A DNA stretch of 64,000 nucleotides from CAYJBH01 sp964368815 (GTDB lineage Bacteria > Bacillota > Clostridia > Oscillospirales > Ruminococcaceae). A program made the translations under genes and the position numbers. Within the stretch, counting starts at the first letter, position 1. Each line of letters begins with the position of its first letter. Location: contig CAYJDA010000003.1 in the NCBI GenBank assembly GCA_964368815.1, forward strand, positions 1 to 64,000, written 5' to 3'. This document shows, one piece after another, positions 7,625 to 16,322 of this stretch. The notes under the pieces are model-generated. The model was given only the letters and a program-made list of their open reading frames with translations, ran no database searches and was not told where the DNA came from.

Positions 7625-8817
7625 TGTTTAAGAAATTCTTATTTATATTAGTTGCATGTTCATTAATTTTAGTTTCCTGTGAACGTAGAGAGGCACCGGC
7701 GGTTGAAGAAGAACCACCGGTTTCTAGCTATGTTGAAGAAACGCCGACGGTAGTGAGCAGCACCCCGCCGCCGGAACCTGAACCAAACATAGCAACCGTA
7801 ATTACAGCCGGCGACAATTTAATTCATGCCGCACTTTATATGGATGCTCAGCGAATGTCTGAGGAGGGTGGTTATGACTTTAGTAGTATGTACGACCAAA
7901 TATCTCCTTTAATTCAGTCGTATGACCTCGCATTTATCAACCAAGAAAGCCTTGTTGTTGAATCGTTGGCACCGTCACACTATCCAATGTTTGCCTCACC
8001 TCCTGAGGTTGCATATGATGCTTATGACGCAGGATTTAGATTTTTTAATCTATCAAATAATCATAGCTACGATAAAGGAGCTGCCGGAGTTGAGGATACA
8101 CTAAATTTTTGGAAAACAAAAATGCCTGAAGGTGTAGCCATAACCGGGTTTTATAATGATGAAATGACAGGGTATACTCCTTATACTGTAAATAATATTG
8201 AATTTGGATTTTTAGGCTATACGCAACACACCAATGGACTACCAACTCCAAGCGCAGCAGTAGCATCGGTTATATATACCGATGAATTGGAACGCATGGA
8301 GCAACAGATTGCACAAGCAAGAGATGAAGTAGATTTTCTCGCTGTATCGTTACACTGGGGCGACGAAAATAGCCATAATGTTGCAGAATATCAAAGACAG
8401 CTTGCACAGTGGTTATGTGACCGTGGGGTAGATGTGATTATCGGACATCATCCACATGTGCTACAGCCAATAGAATGGTATGAGTCGTCAGACGGACATC
8501 AGATGCTTTGCATCTATTCCCTCGCTAACTTCTTATCCGGGCAGGATGAGCCTCCAAATACCACCGGAAGCGTTGTTTCCTTTACGGTAACACAGGAGGA
8601 AGGACAAGATGTTGTTATATCCGATGTAGTTGCACATCCAACCATTGTACACAGTGAGGCCGGATTTACTAATTACACAGTCTACAGGTTAGAGGATTAT
8701 ACCGAAGAGTTGATGGCGGTAAACAATATTGCAAGATCATATAGTAGCTTTAATATTGAATGGGCTTGGGAGAGTTATTATGATAATACACCCGAAGAGT
8801 TCAGGATACAACAATAA
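7621..8817 (+). CDS. CapA-family lipoprotein (PgsA/CapA metallophosphatase-like)
   Basis: 398 residues. A lipoprotein signal peptide (hydrophobic residues 5-18, lipobox LVSC) precedes a Pro/Glu-rich linker, then the CapA fold (AGDNLIHAALYMDA, FINQESLV, NLSNNHSYDKG, SLHWGDENS, DVIIGHHPHVLQPIE). CapA/PgsA proteins belong to the metallophosphoesterase superfamily and serve poly-gamma-glutamate synthesis in bacilli, but many clostridial homologues stand alone and are uncharacterised. No pgsB/pgsC partner is present. Start overlaps dapB by four bases (two ATGs in tandem, no ribosome site), implying coupling. Extracellular, membrane-anchored; exact role unknown. Confidence 0.85.
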   Translation: MMFKKFLFILVACSLILVSCERREAPAVEEEPPVSSYVEETPTVVSSTPPPEPEPNIATVITAGDNLIHAALYMDAQRMSEEGGYDFSSMYDQISPLIQSYDLAFINQESLVVESLAPSHYPMFASPPEVAYDAYDAGFRFFNLSNNHSYDKGAAGVEDTLNFWKTKMPEGVAITGFYNDEMTGYTPYTVNNIEFGFLGYTQHTNGLPTPSAAVASVIYTDELERMEQQIAQARDEVDFLAVSLHWGDENSHNVAEYQRQLAQWLCDRGVDVIIGHHPHVLQPIEWYESSDGHQMLCIYSLANFLSGQDEPPNTTGSVVSFTVTQEEGQDVVISDVVAHPTIVHSEAGFTNYTVYRLEDYTEELMAVNNIARSYSSFNIEWAWESYYDNTPEEFRIQQ

Positions 8818-8834
8818 TCGAAAAACAATATTAT

Positions 8835-8871
8835 AAAAATTACTCCTACCCTTATAGTAGGAGTAATTTTT
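8835..8871. terminator. Bidirectional intrinsic terminator
   Basis: Perfect 15-bp inverted repeat (8835-8849 with 8857-8871), 7-nt loop, and A/T tracts on both sides. It lies between the convergent capA-like gene and rlmD and probably serves both. Confidence 0.9.
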
Positions 8872-8927
8872 AATTTAAAATTTTTTATGTATATTAACAT
8901 CAAAAAATGCTATGATGAAAGTACAAT

Positions 8928-10265
8928 TTAATTGCTTTTTTTTATAAGAAGGCAAACACTCTCAACATGCGCACATCGAGCAAACATGTCTACCGCAATT
9001 AATTTTTCAATATTGTATGATTTTTTAAGCAGCGATACATCTCTTGCAGCCGTAGCTGGATTACAGCTAACCATAACTATTTTATTAGGAAGTATGGTTA
9101 AAAGTTTCTCAATGGTATTTTCATCTAAACCCTTTCTTGGTGGATCAACAATAACAATATCCGGCTTAAACTCGCCAATTAACCCTTTATGGGCATCTCC
9201 TGTAAAGAATTTTGCATTAATAAATCCTGCGCGTTTTGCGTTTATTGTTGCTGCAATAATAGCAGGTTTAACTATGTCTACCCCGAGTAAAGTTTGAGAC
9301 TTATCCGAAATTGATAATCCTATACTCCCAACTCCGCAATAAAGGTCTAAGATTTTATCTTGGGCTTTTGGATTTGCAAATAATTTAACCACATTATATA
9401 GGAGCTCAGCCCCTTTTGTATTGACCTGGAAAAAAGAATACGGAGTAATGTCGTAGTAGATACCAAAAAGTTGTTCTGTTATCGCTCCCCTGCCCAAAAC
9501 GATTTTTGTTTTTTTACCGAGAATAACATTTGTGCGCTCATGATTAATATTTATTAAAACGGTAATATTTTGCTGAATGTTATTAGACAGTGTTTCAGAC
9601 AATTTTGTGCAATCAAATTCTTTTCGAGTAACAATGCAAACCATAACCTCACCGGTAAACTCGCTACATCTAATCAGAATATGACGAATCATGCCACTAT
9701 TATTTTCTTCATTATATGCCGATATATTATTGCTATCAAAAAAGCTACAACAAATTTCACAAATGCTTGAAAAAACCTTTGGTTGTAACAAACAATCTTC
9801 AATCGGAATAAAGCGATGACTTCTCGGTGCAAAAAATCCGGTTTTGGTTTTTCCATCTACCTGTCTCACTACCAGCTGTGCCTTGTTGCGATATCTTATA
9901 GTGTTAGGTGATGGAAGTATATCCTTGCACAATAAATCAATCTTTGCTATCTTTTTAAAAGCAATGTCAACGGTGTTTTTTTTAATATCAACTTCAGAAT
10001 TATAATTGATGTGGCGAAAGGAACATCCACCACATTTGTGGTACACGGGACAATCCGGTTTTATTCTGTGTTTTGACGGTGTTAATATTTCGGTTATTCT
10101 TGCATGACAATAATTTTTTGATATTTTTTCTACCCTACATAAAATCTCCTCTTCAGGAGCAGTAAAGGGAACAAAAACAACAATTCCATCATGGCGGCCG
10201 ACACCGAAGCCTTCGCTGTTGATGTCGGTGATTTTTAACTTGATAATTTCATTTTTCTTTAACAT
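8928..10265 (-). CDS. rlmD: 23S rRNA (uracil-C5)-methyltransferase, RlmD/RlmCD family
   Basis: 445 residues. An N-terminal TRAM domain (about 1-60) is followed by the iron-sulfur cysteine cluster CPVYHKCGGC, then a Rossmann methyltransferase with LDLYCGVGSIGL (AdoMet), IVDPPRKGLD and the catalytic cysteine segment MVSCNPATAARD. In Firmicutes this family methylates U747 and/or U1939; which site applies cannot be told from sequence alone. It stands alone, divergent from galK. No clear ribosome site precedes its ATG. Confidence 0.92.
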   Translation of the reverse strand: MLKKNEIIKLKITDINSEGFGVGRHDGIVVFVPFTAPEEEILCRVEKISKNYCHARITEILTPSKHRIKPDCPVYHKCGGCSFRHINYNSEVDIKKNTVDIAFKKIAKIDLLCKDILPSPNTIRYRNKAQLVVRQVDGKTKTGFFAPRSHRFIPIEDCLLQPKVFSSICEICCSFFDSNNISAYNEENNSGMIRHILIRCSEFTGEVMVCIVTRKEFDCTKLSETLSNNIQQNITVLININHERTNVILGKKTKIVLGRGAITEQLFGIYYDITPYSFFQVNTKGAELLYNVVKLFANPKAQDKILDLYCGVGSIGLSISDKSQTLLGVDIVKPAIIAATINAKRAGFINAKFFTGDAHKGLIGEFKPDIVIVDPPRKGLDENTIEKLLTILPNKIVMVSCNPATAARDVSLLKKSYNIEKLIAVDMFARCAHVESVCLLIKKSN

Positions 10266-10270
10266 AGGTA

Positions 10271-10299
10271 TTTAAATTTCCGTTTTAATATGATATAAT
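10271..10299 (+). promoter_or_regulatory. Probable promoter of galK (extended -10)
   Basis: TATAAT at 10294-10299 preceded by TGA (extended -10), with only a weak -35 (TTTAAA, 10271-10276) at 17 bp. Confidence 0.5.
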
Positions 10300-10335
10300 A
10301 CTTTTTAAGTTACAAAAGGAGCTTAGAATTAGATT

Positions 10336-11616
10336 ATGAAAAAAGAGTTATGGTTTAATAAAATATCAGATGGTAGCCTCGATGCAACCTTTAATGAACT
10401 GTATGGTTCACGCTCTAACAGAATGAAGGAACGTTATAAAAATGCAATCGATAGTTACTGTGAGCTTTATGGTGATGGAGATATTAGAATTTTTTCTGCA
10501 CCCGGAAGAACCGAAATAGCCGGTAATCATACCGACCACAACAACGGAATTGTTTTGGCTGGCTCTGTGAATTTAGATATGATAGCTGTAGTTGCCAAAA
10601 CCGATGATGGATGTGTTAGGTTAAAGTCGGAAGGTTTTGCCAAGACCGATGAAGTACATCTCGATAACCTCGACATTGTTGAGGAGGAAAAAGAGCATTC
10701 AGCATCATTAATAAGAGGTGTAGCAAAAGCCTTTACAATGAATAACGGCAAGGTAGGAGGTTTTAACGCCTATACTACCAATGATGTTCTTCGTGGTTCG
10801 GGACTATCTTCTTCTGCCGCATTTGAGGTTTGCATAGGTGAAATTTTCAATGGATTATATAACGAGCTAAGCTTTAGTCCAATACAGATTGCACAGTTTG
10901 GACAATATGCAGAAAATATATATTTTGGCAAGCCAAGCGGACTTATGGACCAAATGGCCTGTGCCGTTGGAGGTATAGTTAGAATCGACTTCAAAGATAC
11001 AGCAAATCCTATTGTAAAACAATTAGACTTCAGCCTTGATGCACATGAATTAGAACTTTGTATAACCGATACCGGCGGAAATCATGCCGATCTTACAGCA
11101 GACTATGCTTCTATTCCTACCGAAATGAAGGCGGTTGCAGCAGTATTTAACAAGACTTTACTTAGAGAAATACCGTTAGATGAACTTGTAAAACGATTGC
11201 CGGAGGTGAGAAGCAAGCTTGGAGATCGAGCAGCAATGAGGGCATTACACTTTAACATGGAGTGTGTAAGAGTTGATACAGCCTATAATTCGGCTAAAGA
11301 AAATGATATAAAATCATTTTTAGAAACCATTAAAGAGTGTGGACACTCATCCTTTGAATTTTTGCAAAATGCTTATAAACCGGATGATAGCAAAGTTCAA
11401 AATATTCCGCTTGCTCTGTGTATAAGTCGGTTAATTCTATCCGATAGAGGGGCTTGTCGCCTGCAAGGCGGTGGATTTGCCGGAACAATACAGGCGTTTG
11501 TACCTAAAGATTTGGCAGATGAATATCAATCCGAGTTAGAAAAGGTATTTGGAGAGAACAACTGCCATAGACTCTCGATAAGACCCGTTGGAATATGTGA
11601 AGTTTTACCTTCCTAA
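10336..11616 (+). CDS. galK: Galactokinase-family GHMP kinase
   Basis: 426 residues. The galactokinase signature appears as GRTEIAGNHTDHNNG (canonical GRTNLIGEHTDYNGG), the GHMP phosphate loop as GSGLSSSAAFE, and motif 3 as GGGFAGTIQAF. It would phosphorylate galactose for the Leloir pathway; galT and galE are not here, but lacZ lies 18 kb downstream. It is longer than the roughly 390 residues of classical GalK, as in other clostridial homologues, so the exact sugar is inferred. The AGGAG site is 14 nt from the ATG, unusually far, yet stops in frame exclude an earlier start. It overlaps the convergent flavin reductase gene by 12 bp. Confidence 0.85.
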   Translation: MKKELWFNKISDGSLDATFNELYGSRSNRMKERYKNAIDSYCELYGDGDIRIFSAPGRTEIAGNHTDHNNGIVLAGSVNLDMIAVVAKTDDGCVRLKSEGFAKTDEVHLDNLDIVEEEKEHSASLIRGVAKAFTMNNGKVGGFNAYTTNDVLRGSGLSSSAAFEVCIGEIFNGLYNELSFSPIQIAQFGQYAENIYFGKPSGLMDQMACAVGGIVRIDFKDTANPIVKQLDFSLDAHELELCITDTGGNHADLTADYASIPTEMKAVAAVFNKTLLREIPLDELVKRLPEVRSKLGDRAAMRALHFNMECVRVDTAYNSAKENDIKSFLETIKECGHSSFEFLQNAYKPDDSKVQNIPLALCISRLILSDRGACRLQGGGFAGTIQAFVPKDLADEYQSELEKVFGENNCHRLSIRPVGICEVLPS

Positions 11617-12105
11617 AACCTTGATTATTTCACCGATATAAACACGATGATAGTCTTTTTCAGGATAATTGGTTTCAATTTCCTCATCATAAAAATTACT
11701 GGGGTCCAGGTCAGTGTGATATAGTTTTTTACAGATAAAAACTAATTCCGACTGCTCAATATATGGTATCGAATCGCAGTAGGACATTGTTAATGAGGTT
11801 TTTGCAAGCTTGTCCTCATCGCGGCCGGATTTTGAGCCAAGATATCCTAAATCTTTTTTTGCCCCCTCACCCGGAAAAGAAAGTGAAAAATAGTCTTCTT
11901 TTTCGCAAAATTCATAAGTGTATCGATGATCACGAACATAAACAGTAACCACGTTTTTGCTCCACAAAACACCGAGGCCACCCCATGATACAGTCATGGT
12001 GTTGGCCTTTTCTGTATTACCTGCCGAGAGTAATGCCCACTCATCTTTTAGTTTTGTGAAGGGATTTAACGAAAGTTTGGTAATTGATATTTCTTTCATA
12101 CTCAT
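11605..12105 (-). CDS. Flavin reductase family (flavoredoxin-like) protein
   Basis: 166 residues. The split-barrel FMN-binding fold is recognisable from NTMTVSWGGLGVLWSKNVVTVYVR near the N-terminus and YEFCEKEDYFSLSF, typical of flavoredoxin/flavin reductase-like proteins. It probably binds FMN and transfers electrons, but the partner is not evident. It stands alone and its last 12 bp overlap the end of galK tail to tail, so the two transcripts are antisense to each other there. Confidence 0.85.
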   Translation of the reverse strand: MSMKEISITKLSLNPFTKLKDEWALLSAGNTEKANTMTVSWGGLGVLWSKNVVTVYVRDHRYTYEFCEKEDYFSLSFPGEGAKKDLGYLGSKSGRDEDKLAKTSLTMSYCDSIPYIEQSELVFICKKLYHTDLDPSNFYDEEIETNYPEKDYHRVYIGEIIKVLGR

Positions 12106-12453
12106 AATTTCCTTTCTGAAAATTTTTTATTTACGAATATTATATTTCTATTTAGATTATAATATTATTATATTAATCGGTCAATAGTATTAGATGTATT
12201 TACATATATTTTTCCGATTAAATGAATAAACATACCATATCAGCAAATATTACTTGACAATTGCTTAAAAAAGTAGTAATCTATTAAATAGATAATAATC
12301 TCTTTGGATAATTGTGCCCAATTATAAATCGGGCTTTGAATTATAAATAATATATAGAATAAATATTAAAACCTAACAAAAACACCTGTTGTCGAAGTAC
12401 AAGACAGGGGGTTTGTGTCGTTTTAATTGTAATAATAAATATGAAGGTAATGT
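12106..12453 (+). other. 348-bp intergenic region with the rnj leader
   Basis: Non-coding. From left to right it holds an AT-rich stretch (12106-12250), the rnj promoter, and about 160 nt of leader with two hairpins (12308-12344 and 12383-12419). GACA at 12403-12406 can pair with TGTC at 12390-12393 or with TGTC at 12416-12419, so two mutually exclusive folds are possible. I match it to no known riboswitch. Confidence 0.6.
12254..12282 (+). promoter_or_regulatory. SigA-type promoter of rnj-rplI-dnaB-tilS
   Basis: TTGACA (12254-12259), 17 bp spacer, TAATCT (12277-12282). The predicted transcription start near 12290 leaves a leader of about 164 nt. Confidence 0.75.
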
Positions 12454-14400
12454 ATGACACAAAACACTAACAAAAGTACGCCCAAAAAAGAAAAATCAAC
12501 AAAGAAACCCCGACCGATGTTTACATTCGAAAAGGTAATGTCTCAACCTGAAGCCAAGCAGTCTTCTACCCAGTCAAAACCAACACAATCAAAGTCTAAA
12601 TCAGCTACCGAAAAAAAATCTATTAAGCAAACAAAATCCGCAAATCTTACCGCTATTGAAACACCAACGGTAAGAAGGATGAAAAATGAGTTAAAGCAAG
12701 AAAAAAGGAGCTCGGCAACAAACAGAGTTACCGGAAATGCTAATAAAACAGTTAAAATTTTGCCTTTGGGCGGTCTCGGTGAAATCGGGAAAAATATTAC
12801 TATCTTTGAATGTGATGGCGATATGCTGTTGGTTGACTGTGGAATATCCTTTCCGGACGACCACATGTTTGGAGTAGACCTTGTTATTCCGGATTTTAGC
12901 TATGTAATCGAAAACGCTTCAAAAATCAAGGCGATTATTATAACCCACGGGCATGAAGACCATATAGGCGCTATTCCCTATTTATTAAAACAGGTTAAAA
13001 TTCCTGTTTTCGGAACTAAACTTACAATTGGTTTTATTCAAAATAAGTTGGAGGAACATAAGCTTAACAACATGGCTAAGCTTAATGTTATTAAGCCGGG
13101 CGAAAAACTACGGTTAGGAGTTTTTACCGTTGAGCCTATCAGCGTAAATCATTCTATACCGGATGCTGTTGCATACGCTATAGACACTCCTGCAGGCATT
13201 GTTCTGCATACCGGAGATTTTAAGGTTGATTTTTCACCGATTATGGGAAAGAGTATAGACCTTAAAACCTTTGCAACCTATGGCAAAAAGGGTGTTCTGT
13301 GCATGATGTCGGACAGTACTAATGCGGAGAGGGCCGGTTATACCGAGAGTGAGCAAAAGGTTGCAGAAAGCTTTAAGAGATTATTTAATCAAGCACAGGA
13401 TAGAAGGATATTTATTGCAAGCTTTTCTTCAAACATTTATAGAATTCAACAGATAATAGAGTTAGCAGCACAGCACAATCGTAAAGTTGTTTTTTCCGGA
13501 CGAAGCATGGAAAAAAATGTTTCTATGGCGCTTGAGTTAGGATATATCCACGCTAAACCCGGAATAATAGTTAATATGGAGGAGATGCGAAATGTGTCTG
13601 CAGATAAACTTGTAGTTGTAACTACCGGTAGTCAGGGTGAACCGCTTTCCGCACTTTCACGTATGGCTAACGGAACGCATCGCAACCTAAGCGTTGTACC
13701 GGGAGATTTCATTATTATTTCGGCGACGCCGATACCGGGTAATGAAGTTACTGTAAGTAAGGTTATAAACGGCCTTCTTACTCTTGGGGCTGATGTTATA
13801 TATGAATCAATGTATGATGTGCATGTATCCGGTCATGCCTGTGCAGAGGAGCTAAAATTATTGCTCACACTTGTAAGGCCAAAAATGTTTTTACCGGTGC
13901 ATGGAGAAATGCGCCAACTAATAAAACACGCAAAGCTTGCCGAAGCTACCGGCGTTGAAAAGCGTAATATTTTTATTCCGGAGGTGGGACAAACCCTTTG
14001 CGTGAGCAGTAAAGGTATTACCAAGGGGGAATATATTAACGTTTCGGAGGTGCTGGTTGATGGTCTTGGAATCGGCGATGTAGGAACCTCGGTATTAAGA
14101 GATAGAAAGCTATTGTCTGAAGAAGGGTTAGTAGTGGTAGTAGCCTCGATAGAAACCAGTACCAGAGAGTTAATTTCAGGGCCGGGAGTTGAAACCAAAG
14201 GGTTTATTTACGGAAAGGCTTCTACTGCCATTATTGATGAGATAAAGTCGGTTGCTGCCGATGTATTTTATGAATATGAAGTGTCAAACTCTGCAAGTAT
14301 ACAATCGGTTACCACAAAGTTAACAGAACAGCTACAGAGTTTACTTTACAGGAGACTAAAACGCCGTCCGATTATTATACCGATTATTATGGAAGTATAG
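12454..14400 (+). CDS. rnj: Ribonuclease J
   Basis: 648 residues. A metallo-beta-lactamase/beta-CASP nuclease with exo- and endonuclease roles in mRNA turnover and rRNA maturation. The zinc motif is H165-G-H167-E-D169-H170, followed by the beta-CASP segment (VFSGRSMEKN) and LPVHGEMRQL near the C-terminal domain. The first roughly 98 residues are a low-complexity Lys/Ser/Thr/Gln-rich extension, not part of the fold; most RNase J proteins are about 555 residues. The conserved core starts at TVKILPLGGLGEIGKN. It leads a cluster with rplI, dnaB and tilS. Confidence 0.95.
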   Translation: MTQNTNKSTPKKEKSTKKPRPMFTFEKVMSQPEAKQSSTQSKPTQSKSKSATEKKSIKQTKSANLTAIETPTVRRMKNELKQEKRSSATNRVTGNANKTVKILPLGGLGEIGKNITIFECDGDMLLVDCGISFPDDHMFGVDLVIPDFSYVIENASKIKAIIITHGHEDHIGAIPYLLKQVKIPVFGTKLTIGFIQNKLEEHKLNNMAKLNVIKPGEKLRLGVFTVEPISVNHSIPDAVAYAIDTPAGIVLHTGDFKVDFSPIMGKSIDLKTFATYGKKGVLCMMSDSTNAERAGYTESEQKVAESFKRLFNQAQDRRIFIASFSSNIYRIQQIIELAAQHNRKVVFSGRSMEKNVSMALELGYIHAKPGIIVNMEEMRNVSADKLVVVTTGSQGEPLSALSRMANGTHRNLSVVPGDFIIISATPIPGNEVTVSKVINGLLTLGADVIYESMYDVHVSGHACAEELKLLLTLVRPKMFLPVHGEMRQLIKHAKLAEATGVEKRNIFIPEVGQTLCVSSKGITKGEYINVSEVLVDGLGIGDVGTSVLRDRKLLSEEGLVVVVASIETSTRELISGPGVETKGFIYGKASTAIIDEIKSVAADVFYEYEVSNSASIQSVTTKLTEQLQSLLYRRLKRRPIIIPIIMEV

Positions 14401-14427
14401 CAAAGTTAAACGAAAGGAATTGATTAA

Positions 14428-14871
14428 ATGAAGGTTGTTTTAAAACAGGATGTAAAAGGGAGCGGAAAAAAAGACGAAGTAGTTCAGGTTTCAGATGGAT
14501 ATGCTCGTAACTATCTATTCCCTAAAGGGCTTGCTGTAGAGGCTTCGGCGAGTGCATTAAATGATGTTAAAAATAAGGAACTTGCAAAGCAACATCGAGC
14601 CGATGAAGAGCTTTCCTATGCGAAAAAACAAGGTGAGTCATTATTTGGGAAGACAGTTACAGTTGCTGTAAAAACATCACCAAACGGTAAAATATACGGA
14701 ACGGTTACGGCAAAGGATGTTGCAGAAGCAATCGGCAAGGAAATCGGAGTAGAGTTAGATAAACGAAAAGTTACTGTAGCGGATATTAAAGAGCTGGGCA
14801 GCTATGAGGTGTCGGTTAAGCTACACACCTCGGTTAGCGGAAAAATTACACTATCAGTTGTAGCTGAGTAA
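14428..14871 (+). CDS. rplI: 50S ribosomal protein L9
   Basis: 147 residues, the normal L9 length. The N-terminal rRNA-binding domain (MKVVLKQDVKGSGKKDEVVQVSDGY, with ARNYLFPKGLA) joins by a long helix to a C-terminal domain with TVTAKDVAEAI. An AAAGGA site precedes the ATG. rplI next to dnaB is a conserved Firmicutes arrangement. Confidence 0.98.
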   Translation: MKVVLKQDVKGSGKKDEVVQVSDGYARNYLFPKGLAVEASASALNDVKNKELAKQHRADEELSYAKKQGESLFGKTVTVAVKTSPNGKIYGTVTAKDVAEAIGKEIGVELDKRKVTVADIKELGSYEVSVKLHTSVSGKITLSVVAE

Positions 14872-14898
14872 TACTTATAATAACAGAAAGGAAAGCTG

Positions 14899-14926
14899 CT
14901 ATATTTTAAATTACTACAAAATATAG
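14899..14926 (+). promoter_or_regulatory. Hairpin between a distant ribosome site and the dnaB start
   Basis: CTATATTTT (14899-14907) pairs perfectly with AAAATATAG (14918-14926). It lies between a purine-rich AGAAAGGAAAG (14885-14895) and the dnaB ATG (14943), which has no ribosome site of its own. Folding would bring the two closer, though about 20 nt still separate them. Confidence 0.5.
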
Positions 14927-14942
14927 TCGGCAATAAATTTAT

Positions 14943-16322
14943 ATGGCAGGAGACTTAAATTTACAGCTTAGGAACCTCGGTGTTGAGGAGCCGTATAGCC
15001 ATGAGGCTGAGCAGGCTGTACTTGGTGCAGTTATTCTTGATGCCGGACTATTGTCTGAGCTAATAGAAATTCTTTCACCGGATCATTTTTACAATCGTCA
15101 GCGCGGTCAAATATACGCTCAGATGATTCAGCTGTTTACACAAAGTCAAAGCATAGATATAGTAACTTTATTAAATAACATTGTTGAAACCGGCATTATT
15201 GCCGGTGAAAATGATGCTAAACATTATCTTGCAAGTCTTGCAGAGACTGTGCCTTCCCTATCTAATGTTAAGGCATATGCGTCTATTATTTTACAAAAAC
15301 ATACAATACGCCGATTAATGGCAGCGGCAACAGAAATTTTGGAGGCAACTACAACCGAGGCAGACCCTGCTGTTTTATTAGAATATGCTGAACAAAAAAT
15401 ATACGATCTACGACAGGGACGTGATACCTCGGCGTTAGCTCATATACAATCACCGATTACCGATACATTGGGATACATACAAAAAATAAGTGGGCCGGAT
15501 CGTGACAGCTATTTAGGAATACCTACAGGTTTCGACTATCTGGATAGCTTACTTGGTGGAATGGGCAAATCCGACCTAATAATTTTAGCCGCTAGGCCCG
15601 GTGTCGGAAAAACAAGTTTTGCATTAAATATTGCAACGAATGTTGCCAAACGACGTCAAGAGGCTGTTGCAATTTTTTCGTTGGAGATGAGCAGAGAGCA
15701 GCTTTCAGCAAGAATATTGTCGAGTGAGGGCTTATTAGATAGCTCAATTTTTAGAAGCGGAATAAATAATCATGAATTATGGAGAGAACTTGCTGAAGTA
15801 TCAAGCCGAGTTTCCCAACTTCCTATATATCTTGATGATAGTAGTGGAATAACTGTTCCTGAAATTAAGGCGAAAATAAGAAGAATTAATAGCGACCCTC
15901 GTATGCCAAATGTAGGGTTAGTTGTTATCGACTACCTACAGTTAATGACAAGTGCTAAAAGAAGTGATAGCCGGGTGAATGAGGTGAGTGAAATAACCAG
16001 AAGCCTCAAAATCATGGCTAAAGATTTAATGGTTCCGGTAATGACACTATCGCAGCTAAGTCGTGCAACGGAAAAAAGAAGTAAAGAAGAACATCGACCT
16101 GTTCTTGCCGACCTAAGAGACTCAGGCTCTATTGAGCAGGATGCTGATGCAGTTTTATTTTTGTTTAGAGAGTATCTTTATGATGACACAGCAGATGATA
16201 CCGAAGCTGAGTGTATTATCGCCAAAAATAGGCATGGTGGCCTTGGCACAGCAAGGCTTATGTGGGATGGAAATCATACAAGATATTTAAATCCTGACTA
16301 TACTCATAGTGATGAATATTAA
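14943..16322 (+). CDS. dnaB: Replicative DNA helicase DnaB
   Basis: 459 residues. The N-terminal DnaB domain (PYSHEAEQAVLGAVILD) is followed by the RecA-like motor with Walker A ARPGVGKTSFA, Walker B VVIDYLQLM, the SLEMS motif and DLRDSGSIEQDAD. It is the hexameric helicase at the replication fork. No ribosome site stands at normal distance from the ATG; see the hairpin at 14899-14926. Its end overlaps tilS. Confidence 0.97.
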   Translation: MAGDLNLQLRNLGVEEPYSHEAEQAVLGAVILDAGLLSELIEILSPDHFYNRQRGQIYAQMIQLFTQSQSIDIVTLLNNIVETGIIAGENDAKHYLASLAETVPSLSNVKAYASIILQKHTIRRLMAAATEILEATTTEADPAVLLEYAEQKIYDLRQGRDTSALAHIQSPITDTLGYIQKISGPDRDSYLGIPTGFDYLDSLLGGMGKSDLIILAARPGVGKTSFALNIATNVAKRRQEAVAIFSLEMSREQLSARILSSEGLLDSSIFRSGINNHELWRELAEVSSRVSQLPIYLDDSSGITVPEIKAKIRRINSDPRMPNVGLVVIDYLQLMTSAKRSDSRVNEVSEITRSLKIMAKDLMVPVMTLSQLSRATEKRSKEEHRPVLADLRDSGSIEQDADAVLFLFREYLYDDTADDTEAECIIAKNRHGGLGTARLMWDGNHTRYLNPDYTHSDEY

